In this document: positions 21,876 to 33,075 of the stretch, piece by piece
Layout: the number at the start of each line of letters is the position of its first letter
How positions within the stretch are numbered: the first letter of the stretch is position 1
NCBI GenBank assembly: GCA_034401135.1
Contig: JAWZSP010000006.1
Span: forward strand, 496,001-560,000
From: Volutella citrinella
Taxonomy: Eukaryota; Ascomycota; Sordariomycetes; Hypocreales; Nectriaceae
Reading direction: 5' to 3'
Length of the DNA: 64,000 nt
Notes under the pieces: model-generated
What the model saw: the letters and a program-made list of their open reading frames with translations, nothing else
Told to the model about the DNA's origin: nothing
Databases searched by the model: none
Made by a program: the position numbers and the translations under genes

Positions 21876-24800
21876 ATGGCCGATGCCGAAGCAGCTACGG
21901 GAGATTCCCCGACCGTATTGTCTGGTAGAAAATACGTCACACGGTTGGTTTCCCTCTACATGATGGAAATTGCTGTTGAGATGCATGCTCTGGACGACCG
22001 CCCGGACTAACAAAATCAGGGCCTGCGACGCGTGCAAGAAGAGGAAATCTAAATGCGACGGCTGCGAGGTATCTTTCCACTGCATTCATCTCATTCACTT
22101 ATCGTGTTATTAATTCGCCGACCCGTGGCCACAGCCCTGTACTCGTTGCCAGAATTCCGAAATCGGTCAGGCACCAGCCATTCTTCCTTGCTATACTATA
22201 CCACAGCTAACAGCTACATCACAGAGTGCACCTATCTTTCGTCCTATAACCGGGTCCAAAAAAGACTCAATGTATGTCCATCCTTGATTCTGCCTGCTCG
22301 ATGCTCATTAGCTTGGTTGGATAGCCGTTTGCACAAGCCCAACCACGAAACAAGCAGACTCGCTTCACGCAATTCGATGCATCCACTTCGTCTAAACCTA
22401 CCCGAGAGCGCAACGACGAAAACTTAAGCTCGGTACAAGACAATTCAAGTGCGTACCGGTTTCCGCAAATTTCCCATCAATCACGAGCTGACTCAACTCG
22501 ACGCCAAGGTGATGCCAGCGTTCATGCTTTTCTTCGCCGCGTGTCAGGCCACCTTGCTCAGATAGGACAAGGTCTTCCACGGAATCTTCTCAAGCGTGAG
22601 CAGGACGTATCAAACGGCTTTGAAGAAGCGACGACAGTGATTCTGCCAAGTGAGGAGATTGCACGGGAGTATGTCGAGTGTTACTTTAGCCATGCCAACG
22701 TTACCTACCGCTACATTGCGCGAGCCGACATCGATGAGCTCCTTGCGCAGGTGTACAGGGAGGACACTGCTACGCTACAAGATTACACCAAGATGGCAAA
22801 ACTGCTCTTGGTAATGGGCATGGGGTGAGGCATCTTCAAGGTCTAGCGTTGGCTTTCTGACTTTTGTGGTAGCTGTATCTGGACCTCGTCGTGGAAAAAG
22901 GCACCAATTGATTCATACAGAGTGAGAGCGTAAGTAATACGCTACGCTGAATAGTCTAGTTCCATCGCCAACTTTTACAGATCCCGGTTCCTTCAAGCCG
23001 CGCAATCAAGGCTCGAGAAACTACAAAAGGCGTATCCCCCAACGCTCGGGCTGATACAGGCATACCTGCTCAAGGTTTATTGTGTAACCCCTGCTGTATT
23101 TTCATGTCTCACATGTGCGTAGTGCCAGTTGGAGCTCGGCTCTAGCAAGTTCAATTCTGCTTGGATGACTTTGGGGTTGGTCATCGGGATGGGTCAAGCG
23201 ATTGATATCCAGAGAGATCAAGGCGCCGCGGATGCCATGGAGGCACATAACAGAAGATGCCTCTTCTGGGCCATGTTCATGCTCGACCGGTATGTCCTTT
23301 ATTCAATCATCAAGGACTGTTGCATAACGATCAAAGCTATCTTTCAGTGTCCCTTGGACGGCCCATGGCCATACATGAGTACGACGTCACGATCCCTTAT
23401 CCATCAGAGCTGGACAAATCCATAATTCCTCATTACGGACGAGCAGAAGCAAGGATAACAAAAGGCGTAGTTGCCCATGCCCAGTGAGTACTGGTAAGTG
23501 TGATGGGTGGTCAGTCGGCTCACAGTTACAAGGCTCACACGTATCCTTGGCCACGCGATTACCAGGCTGTATCCAGGGACGAGGATTGCGCCGTCGGAAC
23601 AAATTGTCAGTGAGCTGGAAGGCGAGATACGGCAGTGGCTTCTGGATACTCCAGTCTTTTTCCACCCAGACGATGATTCGCCCACCTCTTCAGACAAAAG
23701 CTTCTATGATGTGCCCTGGATCTATCAACGGCAGCAGAAAACGATTCGAGCCGCGTACTACTTTTTGAACATGATCATCTATCGCGGTTTCTTGCTCGAA
23801 GAGTTCTTGGATCAGGCCCCAAGCACTCCACGCTCTGGCCCTTCTTCTGGATATCTCAAGAAGTGTGTCGACAATGCCATGGCAATGGCAAGGCTGGCAG
23901 CAGATGCTGATGCAGAAGAATACCCGTACAACCCAACTTTCTGGGTATGGCGTAGGGACTGCCGAAAACGAGGTGCCCACCGCTGACCTCGTCTCTAGAC
24001 AACTTCATATTTTATTTTCTGTGCCATTTCTATTCTTCTGGTCTACCTGACTCTGTACCACGAGTCGGAGGATCGCGCTGCCATCGAGGCTATTGTGCAG
24101 GACGCCATGCCTGTGCATCGTAAACTAGACACCAGCAACATGAATGCCCAGCAGTTGCTCGAGGTGAGCAGTGCTCCTCGCTTGCCACTTATACAACCCC
24201 ATACTCACAATAACTACAGGAATCACATTCCGTGGCGCAAAACGTACGTAGCGCCCCATCACCGGCAACCCGGCCGGCGCAAGCCAGGGCAGTAGTCACT
24301 GCTCCTCCATCTCCATGCGAACAAGCCCATCCAGCGATGCAAAACGCACAGGTGGCGAACGTGTCTCAGCAGTTGCCCGACATTCCTTGGCAACGGCCAA
24401 ATCCAGATGCAGATCTGATGACCAATTTTGTAAGTCTCATTGTCTCTTGTTGATCGGCCTACAGTGGGGGGACAAAAGTGTCGAGGCACCGCGACCCACA
24501 TCGCGGTCACGACGCGTTGATCGCGTCACCCACCTTCCAACCTACCACCTTCATCAACACATTGTCGCCGCCACGATGGCGCCCTTGACTCCGCGAGTTG
24601 AGTATTCTCCTCATAAAAGGACGAGGATTCGAATGATGTACGAGTTAGGCTATTCCCAGCGACGCATCGCGTTCAAAGAAGGCATTCCCAAAGGAAGCAT
24701 CGACGGCATCATCAAACGGTATGGGGACCAGATGTCTGCAAAGAGCCAAAGTCGCGTCGGGCGCCCGCCTAAGCTGTCAGAACACGATAAAAGACATATT

Positions 24801-25930
24801 TTTCGAATCATTGAAAGCGACCCTTTCATCCGACCTATCGATATCATTGAACAGGCCGGTCTTGCGGTCTCAGAGCGCACTTTAAAGCGCTTCCTTATCA
24901 AAGAAGGTATCCTTCATCAACAAGCACTCCAACGTCCTCTTCTAACGCCTGACCACGCTCGAAAGCGCTTAGAATTTGCTAAGAAATACAAACATAAGTC
25001 AGCGGACTTCTGGAAGCGCTGGATCTTTAGCGATGAGACCACAATTGCGCGTGGCGATGGGGTTAGGAAAGGCTGGGTCTTCTGCCGCAAGGTGCCCTCA
25101 CTTTAAACCACCACAACTTTCGCATCTGACAAGATATAGGGAACGCGATTGCACCATAAGAATGTTCAAGGAAAGGCAAAACCGACAAGACATTCGCAGA
25201 TGTTCTGGGCCGGTTTCTCGTGGAATCATCGCACAGTGTTGTCGCCCCTCTTTGGCGACCCGGATTCTCGGCGCGGCGGCGTAACTTCCCGCCAAATCCT
25301 CGAATGCCTGCAAGAAGAGCTTCCAACTATTGCTTCCCCGGGCTCTGTATTTGCACAAGATAATGCCCCTACACACACAGCTCGCCAAGTGCAAAATTGG
25401 CTGAGGAATTGGGCTGAAGAAAATGCTGTCGAATTGGTAGATTGGCCGCCGTACTCGCCTGACCTAAACCCGATCGAAAATCTATGGAAAATGCTTAAAG
25501 AAGGAATCCACAAGAAGTATCCGGAGCTCGCAGTCATGCCGAAGAACGAGACGTCGCTTTTACGGCTCCAACAGGCCGCAATTGAGGTGTGGCACGAATT
25601 GGAAGAGGAGCTCCTAGAAACGCTGATTTTATCAATGCCAAACCGTATTGACGCAGTGATCGCCGCAGAGGGGTGGTACACTAAATATTAATAGATGTTT
25701 AGAATTGCCAAGCTTCATTCTATCAGTGTCTAATATGATTTTCTATTTACTGCAAAATTGCATGAGAAATCGCGATGTTCCGCGACATCACGTAAATTCG
25801 TGACCTTGTTGTGGGGCGGGTGCCTCGACACTTTTGTCCAGGAATTGTAGAACTCTGGTTGACAAGCATCCAGTACGCCGATGGCGAATCGGGAAATATG
25901 AGTAGCTTCGACATGATTATGGATATCTGA
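21876..25930 (+). CDS. Zn2Cys6 transcription factor with transposon in last intron
   Basis: Predicted 667 aa from 13 exons: 21876-21943, 22020-22068, 22135-22165, 22225-22271, 22325-22824, 22873-22929, 22981-23074, 23123-23289, 23337-23483, 23533-23944, 23999-24163, 24220-24429, 25874-25930. The zinc cluster RACDACKKRKSKCDGCEPCTRC..C is cut by three introns. The middle region (FLQAAQSRLEKLQ, CLFWAMFMLDRYLSVSLGRP) is the fungal-specific TF domain (PF04082 type). The last intron (24430-25873) contains the 1386-bp Tc1-like element; without it and one TA the intron is 56 bp with GTAAGT and CAG ends and a GGTTGAC branch. Likely pathway regulator of the kinase, aldolase, SDR and MFS genes. The final 18-residue exon is the least certain part. 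Confidence 0.8.
24462..24490 (+). repeat. Left terminal inverted repeat
   Basis: Starts CAGTGGGG; positions 24470-24490 pair perfectly with 25819-25839. Confidence 0.85.
24576..25691 (+). CDS. Tc1-like DDE transposase
   Basis: Predicted 355 aa from two exons (24576-25091, 25140-25691); a 48-bp GTGCCC..CTGAC..TAG intron joins them in phase 0. Unspliced, the frame ends at 25106. N-terminal helix-turn-helix (RIRMMYELGYSQRRIAFKEGIPKGS), a GRPPKL linker resembling the GRPR motif, a second HTH (SERTLKRFL), then the catalytic triad: Asp153 in IFSDETTIA, Asp246 in FAQDNAPTHTA, Glu285 in SPDLNPIENLW. Spacing between the last two is 38 residues, not the 34 of typical Tc1. No stop or frameshift is seen, so it may be active. 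Confidence 0.88.
25819..25847 (-). repeat. Right terminal inverted repeat
   Basis: Complement of the left end; the outermost CAATTCCT differs from the left CAGTGGGG at six positions while the inner 21 bp are identical. Confidence 0.85.
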
Positions 25931-26059
25931 TTTGACAGCACGATGTTTCTTGATTCTTTAGCATCAGAAGGCTTTGGGCTCTGAGCCTTGGGTTCAAATG
26001 TAGAGTAGAATGAACAAGGACGATTTCCATTTCTATTTCCAATGCTATGCTGCCGATAT

Positions 26060-27039
26060 TTATCCTGTGGATGAGGTGATGCCGCCATCCACAATCATCT
26101 CATGCCCAGTGATATAGCGGCTCTGCTGTGAGGCGAGGAAGGCTGCAGCCATGGCAACGTCGTGAGAATCGCCCATTCGACCCATTAGGACAGCCTTGTT
26201 CCGCTTCGCCTTGAAGCCCTCAATGTCTCCACCAGCATACTTGTCCGCAAGCATGCCAACCAATGGAGTGTTCATGAGACCAGGAACAACGACATTCATG
26301 CGGATGTTCTTGGAGGCGTATATCACGGCCGTCACCTTGGTGAACTGGATGACTGCCGCCTTGGTCGCCGCATAGGCAACCTGGGGTTTGCCGATGTATC
26401 GCACGCCGGCAATTGAAGCGACGTTGACGACTACACCTGATCCTTGCTTCTCCATAAGAGGCAGGATGTGGTGGCAGCAGAGATAGACGGACTTGAGGTT
26501 GACGTTCGTCTGGGCATCCCAAACCTTCTCCGACATTTCCGCTGGACCGCCAGGCTCAGAACGGCCTACGTTGCTTTCGATTTGTTAGAACGATAGGGCC
26601 ACCGGTGACTTGGGTAAGATTCAAATACATACTTTACCAGGACATCAATTCTGCCATACTTTTCCAGGCACTGGTCAACAGCTGCCTTAACAGACTCAGA
26701 ATTGGTCACGTCGGTGGAGCAGACCGTGACGTCACCTCCCTCTTCGGCAATGCGCTTTTGGGTATGCTGAGCAGCCTCGAGGTATAGATCACAGCCAAAG
26801 ATCTTGGCTCCTTGACGAGAGAGGATGCGGGCTGTGGCTGCGCCGTTTCCCCACATCGTCTGATCTCCGGTTTGGCCGATGCCCGTCACTATTGCACAAC
26901 GAATTAGTCACTCTACAGCCGTTTTGCCATGGGTTTCACTCTTACAGAAGACGACCTTGCCATTGAGGTCGGGATAAGAAGGGAAAGGCGTCTCATCGAC
27001 CGCATCGCCATTGATGTCGCTTCCGTTAGTCACAGCCAT
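26060..27039 (-). CDS. Short-chain dehydrogenase/reductase
   Basis: Predicted NAD(P)-dependent oxidoreductase, 287 aa, exons 27039-26946, 26888-26633, 26573-26060 (introns 57 and 59 bp, one with a TTCTAAC branch). Rossmann entry TGIGQTG..MWGNGAA, DVTN, NNVG, catalytic Ser in NVASIAG, YAATK as the YxxxK pair, and a C-terminal ITGHEMIVDGG typical of classical SDRs. The glycine loop has an unusual insertion (QTGDQTMWG). Its promoter holds ATTCCG-N12-CGGAAT (27203-27226), matching the kinase/aldolase and regulator promoters, so a role as polyol or sugar dehydrogenase in the same pathway is my inference. Confidence 0.85.
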
Positions 27040-27857
27040 TGTGTCCTGAGTATTCCGTAAAAGTAAAAGTAACAGTGCGGTCAGTTTCTGCCCTCCTCGC
27101 TGTCTTGGCCACTAAGGATGGAGCCTCTTATACGCACAAATGATCCAGGATCGTATGCGTCGACAGACCACCTTGGCGGAATAAATTGGTGGGATCAAGC
27201 GGATTCCGTACCGGCTTTCTCGGAATTTCTGTCGGCAACTCTGTCGGAGACCTTTGCTTGACTCTGGCAACGCGGCCCCACTCACTCTCCAACAAATTTA
27301 GTTGCCACTTGCCAATATCATGCGACCGCTTACGAGTCATGATGATCGTATGTTCTGGATCACGCGCGACAAATTGCACCTTACCCATAGTTAACCATTC
27401 GTCATTCGAGTCATTTCACTGGTAACCAATGGGTATCCAACGAGAGCTTCTAGCGAGATTGTATAATTAGTGATGTGATAGGTGTTCAGATGTATTCCTA
27501 GCCAAAGCCCGAGGAGTCAGAGTCAATCAAGATTAGAGAAGGGGGAGAATGTTCAAAACTGAAGCTCGAAATGGCAATGTCATGCTGGAGATTAATGTAA
27601 CACAACCGTAAATAAGTTGAGCTGTAAGCAAGTTCTGTGTGCTGGCTCTATAATAACAATATTGTCTGTCCGCTCACAAGCCTTTTACAGAGATTCCATT
27701 TAATTAGACGGGCCAAACATGGATATTGATTATTCCTATTTGATGGTAATAGCTTTTTCCATCGCTTGCCTCCCGCCTAGTCCCACAGCAAGAAGTTGCC
27801 AAGCGCTCATAACCCAATCAAACAGAAGCCTGGCCCTGCATCACCCTCAGATATACA
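27040..27857. other. Intergenic, SDR promoter and MFS 3' flank
   Basis: No gene seen. The proximal 400 bp belong to the SDR promoter; the rest is AT-rich 3' flank of the transporter. Confidence 0.5.
27203..27226. promoter_or_regulatory. Inverted ATTCCG-N12-CGGAAT site upstream of SDR
   Basis: Perfect 6-bp arms 164-187 bp upstream of the SDR ATG, the same half-sites as in the neighbouring cluster promoters. Confidence 0.6.
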
Positions 27858-29613
27858 TCACAGTGTATACTTGAATAGAGGCGATCGATCCCCCATCTCC
27901 TCCAACTGTTCGTCTGTGTACTTGCTGCGGATTTCCTCCTCCGTAAGGCTTGCATTCTTCTTGTTGCTTCTCCAGTAGCCAAATTCGAGAAGAAGACAGG
28001 CCAGAACTCCGGCACCAGCAAAGGCAAACGAGGCGCCAAAGCCCGTGGGGTACTTGGGCTTTTCATCTTCAATGTAAATGTAGCTGCCAATAATGCCACC
28101 AATGTTTCCAAGGCCAATCATGTAAGCGATCCCCTGGGCTCTCTTTGTGGGTCCAGCGAGGTTATTGACAGTCCATGCATTGCCGCCAGGGTTAATGGGA
28201 TAGAAGCCAATATTCGCCAGAATAATGGCGAAGTAGCAGACGGCGATGTTGGAAGAGATCTTGTCGGCCTTGATGAAAAGGATGATAAAGGCAATAACCA
28301 CAAGAAGCTGCGCACTAACAATAAACGGCATTCTCCACTTGAAGCGATCGGATAGAAGAGAAGCCAGGTACGCAGAAAGGGCGCCAATGACATAAGGAGG
28401 GATGGTCATCAGTTGCGCGGCGCTGTTAGCGTAGCCCATGTTCTTGATGATCTGGGGCATAGTAAACTTCATGCCGTAATTCGGAGCAGTATTGGACCAG
28501 TAGACGATGGCCTGAAGATAAATCTGCCAGTCGAGCAGAACGGAGCGCACAATCTTCCACTTTCGTGACTTCTCGGCTTCGCGGACTCGAGCGCTGTTGC
28601 CTTGCTGAGCCAGCTGCCTCAACTCCAGGTACCGCTTCTCGTCCGTTGTCAACCAGCCCGAGAGCTGGGGAGTGTCAATCAGAAGCCAAAACGTGGCAAC
28701 ACCAGCCAGTGTCGATGCAATGCCTTCAATGATGAAGATCCATCTCCAACCCTCCAGGCCGCCTGCACCGTCCATTTTCGCAATGGCAAAGGCCAACAGG
28801 CCGGAGAAGGCACCAGCGAGTGCGCTGGCCGAGTAAAAGAGGGCGATTCGGGTTTGGGTTTCGTGTGGAAGATACCATCTCGAGATGGTGAAAACGGCGC
28901 CGGGAAAGAAACCAGCCCCTCAAAAAGTCAGCTCTTATGTGCGAATACAAGGCCAGTAATTGACGTACTCAAAGACTCCCAGAAAGATGCGACAAGCCAC
29001 CAATCCACCAAAGTTCTTCACCAGCCCAGTCAGGGTCATGACAATGCCCCAGGTGGTGACGAGGATACCCAAATAGGTGGACGGGCGCTTGAACCGAATG
29101 AGAAGAGTGTTACTAGGGACCTCTGCGCTCTGTTAGGGGAAGTCATGTAGATTTTAGGCGAGTTGAGCTGACCAAGAAGAATATAAGGAACGAAGAAGAT
29201 GGAGAGAGCAATGTTGTACTCTGTTCCAGTCATCTTCAGATCCTCGACCAATCCCTCAATCTTTGCGTTGCCTGCTCTTGTCAGCTTTCTAGGTTTAGAG
29301 CAACTCAACGAGTGGCCGTACCGATATTAGCTCGGTCGAGATATGCAATCAAATAGAGAAAGGCGAGCATGGGGACGAGTCGAATGTCGAGCTATTTCTC
29401 ATTGTCAGAGATACGAAGACGGGAACCATGGGCAAGCGAGTGCCATACCTTGCGCAACACCTTTTTTCTCTGCTCTTCGGTGAAATTCTGCAGGAATTCG
29501 GCATCCTCGGGACGCAAGTCTGTATTCTCAGAATGCAGCACATCTCCCTTCTCCTTGTCTCGCTGTGAGGCGAGTGACTCCGCATAGGGCTGAGGGGTGT
29601 CAGCTTGGGCCAT
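27858..29613 (-). CDS. Dal5/ACS-type MFS transporter with a probable 1-bp frameshift
   Basis: Anion:cation symporter family (allantoate permease-like) plasma-membrane importer, about 515 aa if intact. Exons 29613-29449, 29391-29322, 29271-29173, 29122-28969, 28918-27858 (introns 57, 50, 50 and about 50 bp). Motifs: AYLDRANIGNAKIEGL, EVPSNTLLIRFKRPSTYLG, FLGVFE, then AGFFPGAVFTISRWY, NPGGNAW, and a final GYWRSNKKN. The exon 4/5 junction (GTACGT donor at 28968, only AG at 28919) leaves one extra base: the coding strand has GGGG at 28919-28916 where GGG would keep frame. The exon sum is 1549 nt, 1 over a multiple of 3. This could be inactivation or an assembly error. Confidence 0.75.
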
Positions 29614-30341
29614 GGTTGTCGGCGATCACAGTAGAAAGATAAGGTTGATAAGTGAGCACAATAACAATTGATGTAGTCCTTGGGTGAGTCTCGGGGAGGA
29701 CAACAGACATGGCTGAAGCATTTGTACTCGCTGCAATCACTTCAACAAACTGAACCAAAAAACAGTGCTCGCCATTCTCGACATGGGATCATCCGTATCG
29801 AGCATAGTCTAGGCGGTGTGCAGCTTCCTAGTGGGCTTTGACATCGGAATCTGGGGTAACCCCATGGGGTTGAAGGATTCCGACGTCGGAAAAGATGACA
29901 AGCCTCTGAGCAGAATCCCGAAGACAGAGTTTCGTTTTTAGCGCAACAAATTCTATTTGAATGAACCTCGGAGGGGAAATCATGTCGGCTTTAAGGCGGA
30001 ACGTGTCGGTGCGCACGCAAGAGGTCAGCGATACCGTCAAACTGGAAGACTTGGACCAATGGTACATCTCAAGATCCACTCGATTCCAATAATCGAGGTC
30101 AACAATCTGGGATGTGATATCCTACAACCAAAGCCTGTTCAAGCCCACATTGTGGAATTTCTCATTGAGTGTGAGGAGTTAGATGAATACAGATGAGGAT
30201 GCAGCAGCTACCCTACATCAAGCCATGCTGCCTTTGTCATCATCCGACCCATACGCTAAAGGTTCGGGTCTCGCGGCATTTCTGTGCGCGACTTACTCCG
30301 ATGCCCGTCCCTGAAATATTGGACTTGGCCATCTGCTCGAC
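29614..30341. other. Divergent intergenic region, MFS and Zn2Cys6 regulator
   Basis: 728 bp between start codons. No gene seen. It contains CGGAA-type sites, listed separately. Confidence 0.5.
29844..29891. promoter_or_regulatory. TCGGAAT and TTCCGACGTCGGAA palindrome
   Basis: TCGGAAT at 29844-29850 and a perfect 14-bp palindrome TTCCGACGTCGGAA at 29878-29891, 231-278 bp upstream of the transporter ATG. Same half-site as the kinase/aldolase, regulator and SDR promoters, here with a 2-bp spacer. Confidence 0.6.
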
Positions 30342-33075
30342 ATGGCGTCTTCTCCGGGCAACGCCGAAAGAGCGGGAGAAGCGCCCGCGACATCTTGCCA
30401 TGGGTGCCGGCAGCGAAAGCTGAAGTGCTCCAGGGAGCAGCCTGCTTGTTCTCACTGCCAACGGCTGGGTATTTTTATCCCACCATCTCGATTTGTCCAT
30501 GGCTTGATATGCTGAGTACAGGGTGAAATAGAAGTTGAATGCACATACGATGCCAAGAAGAGCAAACCAGGCCTCAAGACAGGGGCGGTCGAAGGCCTGA
30601 GCAAGCGGATGGGTGAGTGAATTCTCCGTTTCTTTGCCAATATCACTAAAAACGACACAGAGACCTTGGAGCAGGCGTTTCATGATCGAAACCAGCAAGA
30701 GAGGGCCGTCAGGGACCTTGGATATGATGGAGTGTCCTCGAGTATAAGCCAATTGGCTGATACGTTGGCGACACTGGCATCGGAGGTTGGCAGGCTCACG
30801 TCCAAGCTTGATTCCTCGAATCCACCTTCAGCTCACCCCTCATCCATTCCTCCGAATGAAGCAGCATCTACAGATGTCACGAATCCCGAGCGCATCTATG
30901 GATCGTCTCGGAAGAGAAGGAGAGTGAATGACGACATGCATCCACATCCCGACGTCGACGGCTTGAGCCAGTTGGAGCCAACGAGTCAGCAAAATCTGGA
31001 CGGGTTGGAGGAAGAAGCAATCGAGCTCTATTTCAGACGAATATTTTACTGGATCCCAATGATACATATTGCGCGATTCCGCGAAGAGATCCGGCAACAC
31101 CCAGGCAGGCAGAAACATCGCATCGTCTTGGATGCGATTCAGGCGGCGACGCTTCGATTTATTGACCCGCGCAAATACGGCCTATCAGAGAGCGATGTGG
31201 AGCGGCTGGCCAAAGACAAACGTCAATCAGTTATTATTGCTGCCATGACCTCTCTTTCCTCAGTGAATTTACAGGCCCTGGTGATCCTGGCCTTTACCAT
31301 GGTAAGCATATTGCAATAGCCTTGCCGGCTGCTGAGCTAATGATTGCTTCACTAGATTGGCGATGGGGACTTGGCTGCAGCTTGGCCCCTGGTGGCATCA
31401 ATGACGCGAACCGTCGAATATCTACGGCTAGCTGTAGAGGAAGCTGACGATGGTGGGCCCGGAGATTCATCAAACCCACTACGACTACTTCGGCCGTCCG
31501 CAGATTGGGTCCAAGAGGAGGAAATGCGGAGGACATTCTGGAACGTTTTTATGCTTGACAGGTAACCTCACCATGGGCCTGGGCGGTCTATCATCATGCT
31601 GACAACATAGCAGATATTGCGCTATCACAACAGGGTAAGCAAAACAATACTGATGAAGCTCTCGTATAATCTGACTTTGATTGCAGATGGAACACAAGCC
31701 TTACGTCTCAAGACGTGGTTCGCCGACTACCAGCCCATGGAACGTACTGGTACGCCCAGGAGCCTGTGACATGCCCGTACATGGAGATCTGGGATCCATC
31801 AATTTCCGAGATTGGCACCTCTCTTGCACCCCTCGTCTCGAGCCATGCCCAACCGTCAGCCAAAAGCCATGCATCAAGTCGCACCGCTCCTTCGCCAAGG
31901 ACAACCATTGGTCCAAGCTCGGCACACGTCGATGAAGCTCCCAGAACTTCGTCGATGGGCGGATTTGCGTATGCAGTCGAGGCAACAGAGTACCTGAACC
32001 GTGTCATGACTTGCTTTGTTCACAAGAAGGTCGACTTTGAGGACCAACAAGATGTTGCACATTGGCTTATCCGGTTCAAGGAGCTGGATCTGTACCTTGT
32101 GCAGTAAGTATTCATAGTATGACAGTCCATTCACGTCGCTAACGGCATCAAGCTGGAAGATGCAGCTTCCAAAAAAGTGGAAGGATCCAAACTGTGCCCC
32201 AGACACATCCACCGGACCCCATGATTTGGATCACAGCATGGTGGTAGCCCACGTCACGCACAATACGTCTATGATCCTCCTCCACCATAAAATCGCCTAT
32301 CCATTGCCGCAATTACGCCATGCCGTCTCACTACCAAGCTCCTGTAGTGCCGACACATGTCGGTTAGCTGCTGTGAAAACAAGCAACGTCACTGAGACGT
32401 GGCTCCGCGTCAGCCCCAGCAACATTGTTGCCTCCCCTCAAGTCGTTTTCTGCACGTATACCAGCGCTCGGATATTGCTAGGTCAGTAAATGGCGCATTT
32501 AAAGTTATTAGAAATGCCTCTAACTGGAACCAGTTCACTCCCAGTTTTACAGTCAGGACTTGGTCTCTGAATTCTGGATGCTCGTTCAAAACTTGGAGCA
32601 CATGGCTCAGCGCTGGGCCGGCCTTTCTCATTATGATCCGCAACTGTGTTACAATCTTGCGGGAATGTGTGCATTGCGTCTCCGCGAGCTTGTGGACCAG
32701 TCCACGCGTGATCCAACTTTCAGGATCACTGTGCTGGATTATAATGATCGACTTGTCATGCAAAGCAAGGATAGAGATGCACATCAGAACCACACCATTG
32801 GGTCTGAACACGAGGAGAACTTCGTTCTTCCTCAGCCGATCACTGTAGCTGCGATGGATGGCCACGGAAGAGCCAGTGAAGGGACACCTTCATTGCCGAA
32901 ACAAACTGGGGCCCAGGACGTTACGGACAACCTGTTGGCCATTTCGCAAGCTTTGATGGACCAAAGGTTTGCTGATATGGATCGGCTTCTGACGTTGGAC
33001 GACACTTTTCTTGATGCATCTGGTGTAGACATTTCCTCCTGGCCTTCCAGTGCTTGGCATGAGATAAATCGGTAG
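30342..33075 (+). CDS. Zn2Cys6 transcription factor
   Basis: Predicted 792 aa from eight exons: 30342-30468, 30517-30612, 30661-31301, 31356-31561, 31614-31634, 31687-32103, 32153-32481, 32534-33075; the sum is in frame. Zinc cluster TSCHGCRQRKLKCSREQPACSHC, with the sixth Cys after intron 1 (VECTYDAKK), then GLKTGAVEGLSKRM, a common linker in this class. Fungal-specific TF domain: FYWIPMIHIARF, FWNVFMLDRYCAITTGW. Exon 5 is only 21 nt. Divergent from the transporter gene and tandem with the GH28 gene; it could control either. Confidence 0.85.

Larger units (their letters stand above)
24462..25847 (+). mobile_element. Tc1/mariner-superfamily transposon, apparently complete
   Basis: 1386 bp between TA dinucleotides (24460-24461 and 25848-25849), the classical target duplication. 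The termini begin CA and form 29-bp inverted repeats (24462-24490 and 25819-25847): the inner 21 bp are perfect and mismatches are confined to positions 3-8. One transposase gene fills the interior. It sits in the last intron of the regulator gene, same orientation. Confidence 0.92.

Noticed and set aside
25850..25930. Reading the regulator C-terminus as starting ELWLTSIQ directly at the transposon edge
   Set aside because: No AG acceptor gives that frame; the CAG at 25871-25873 gives a 56-bp ancestral intron and an in-frame last exon.
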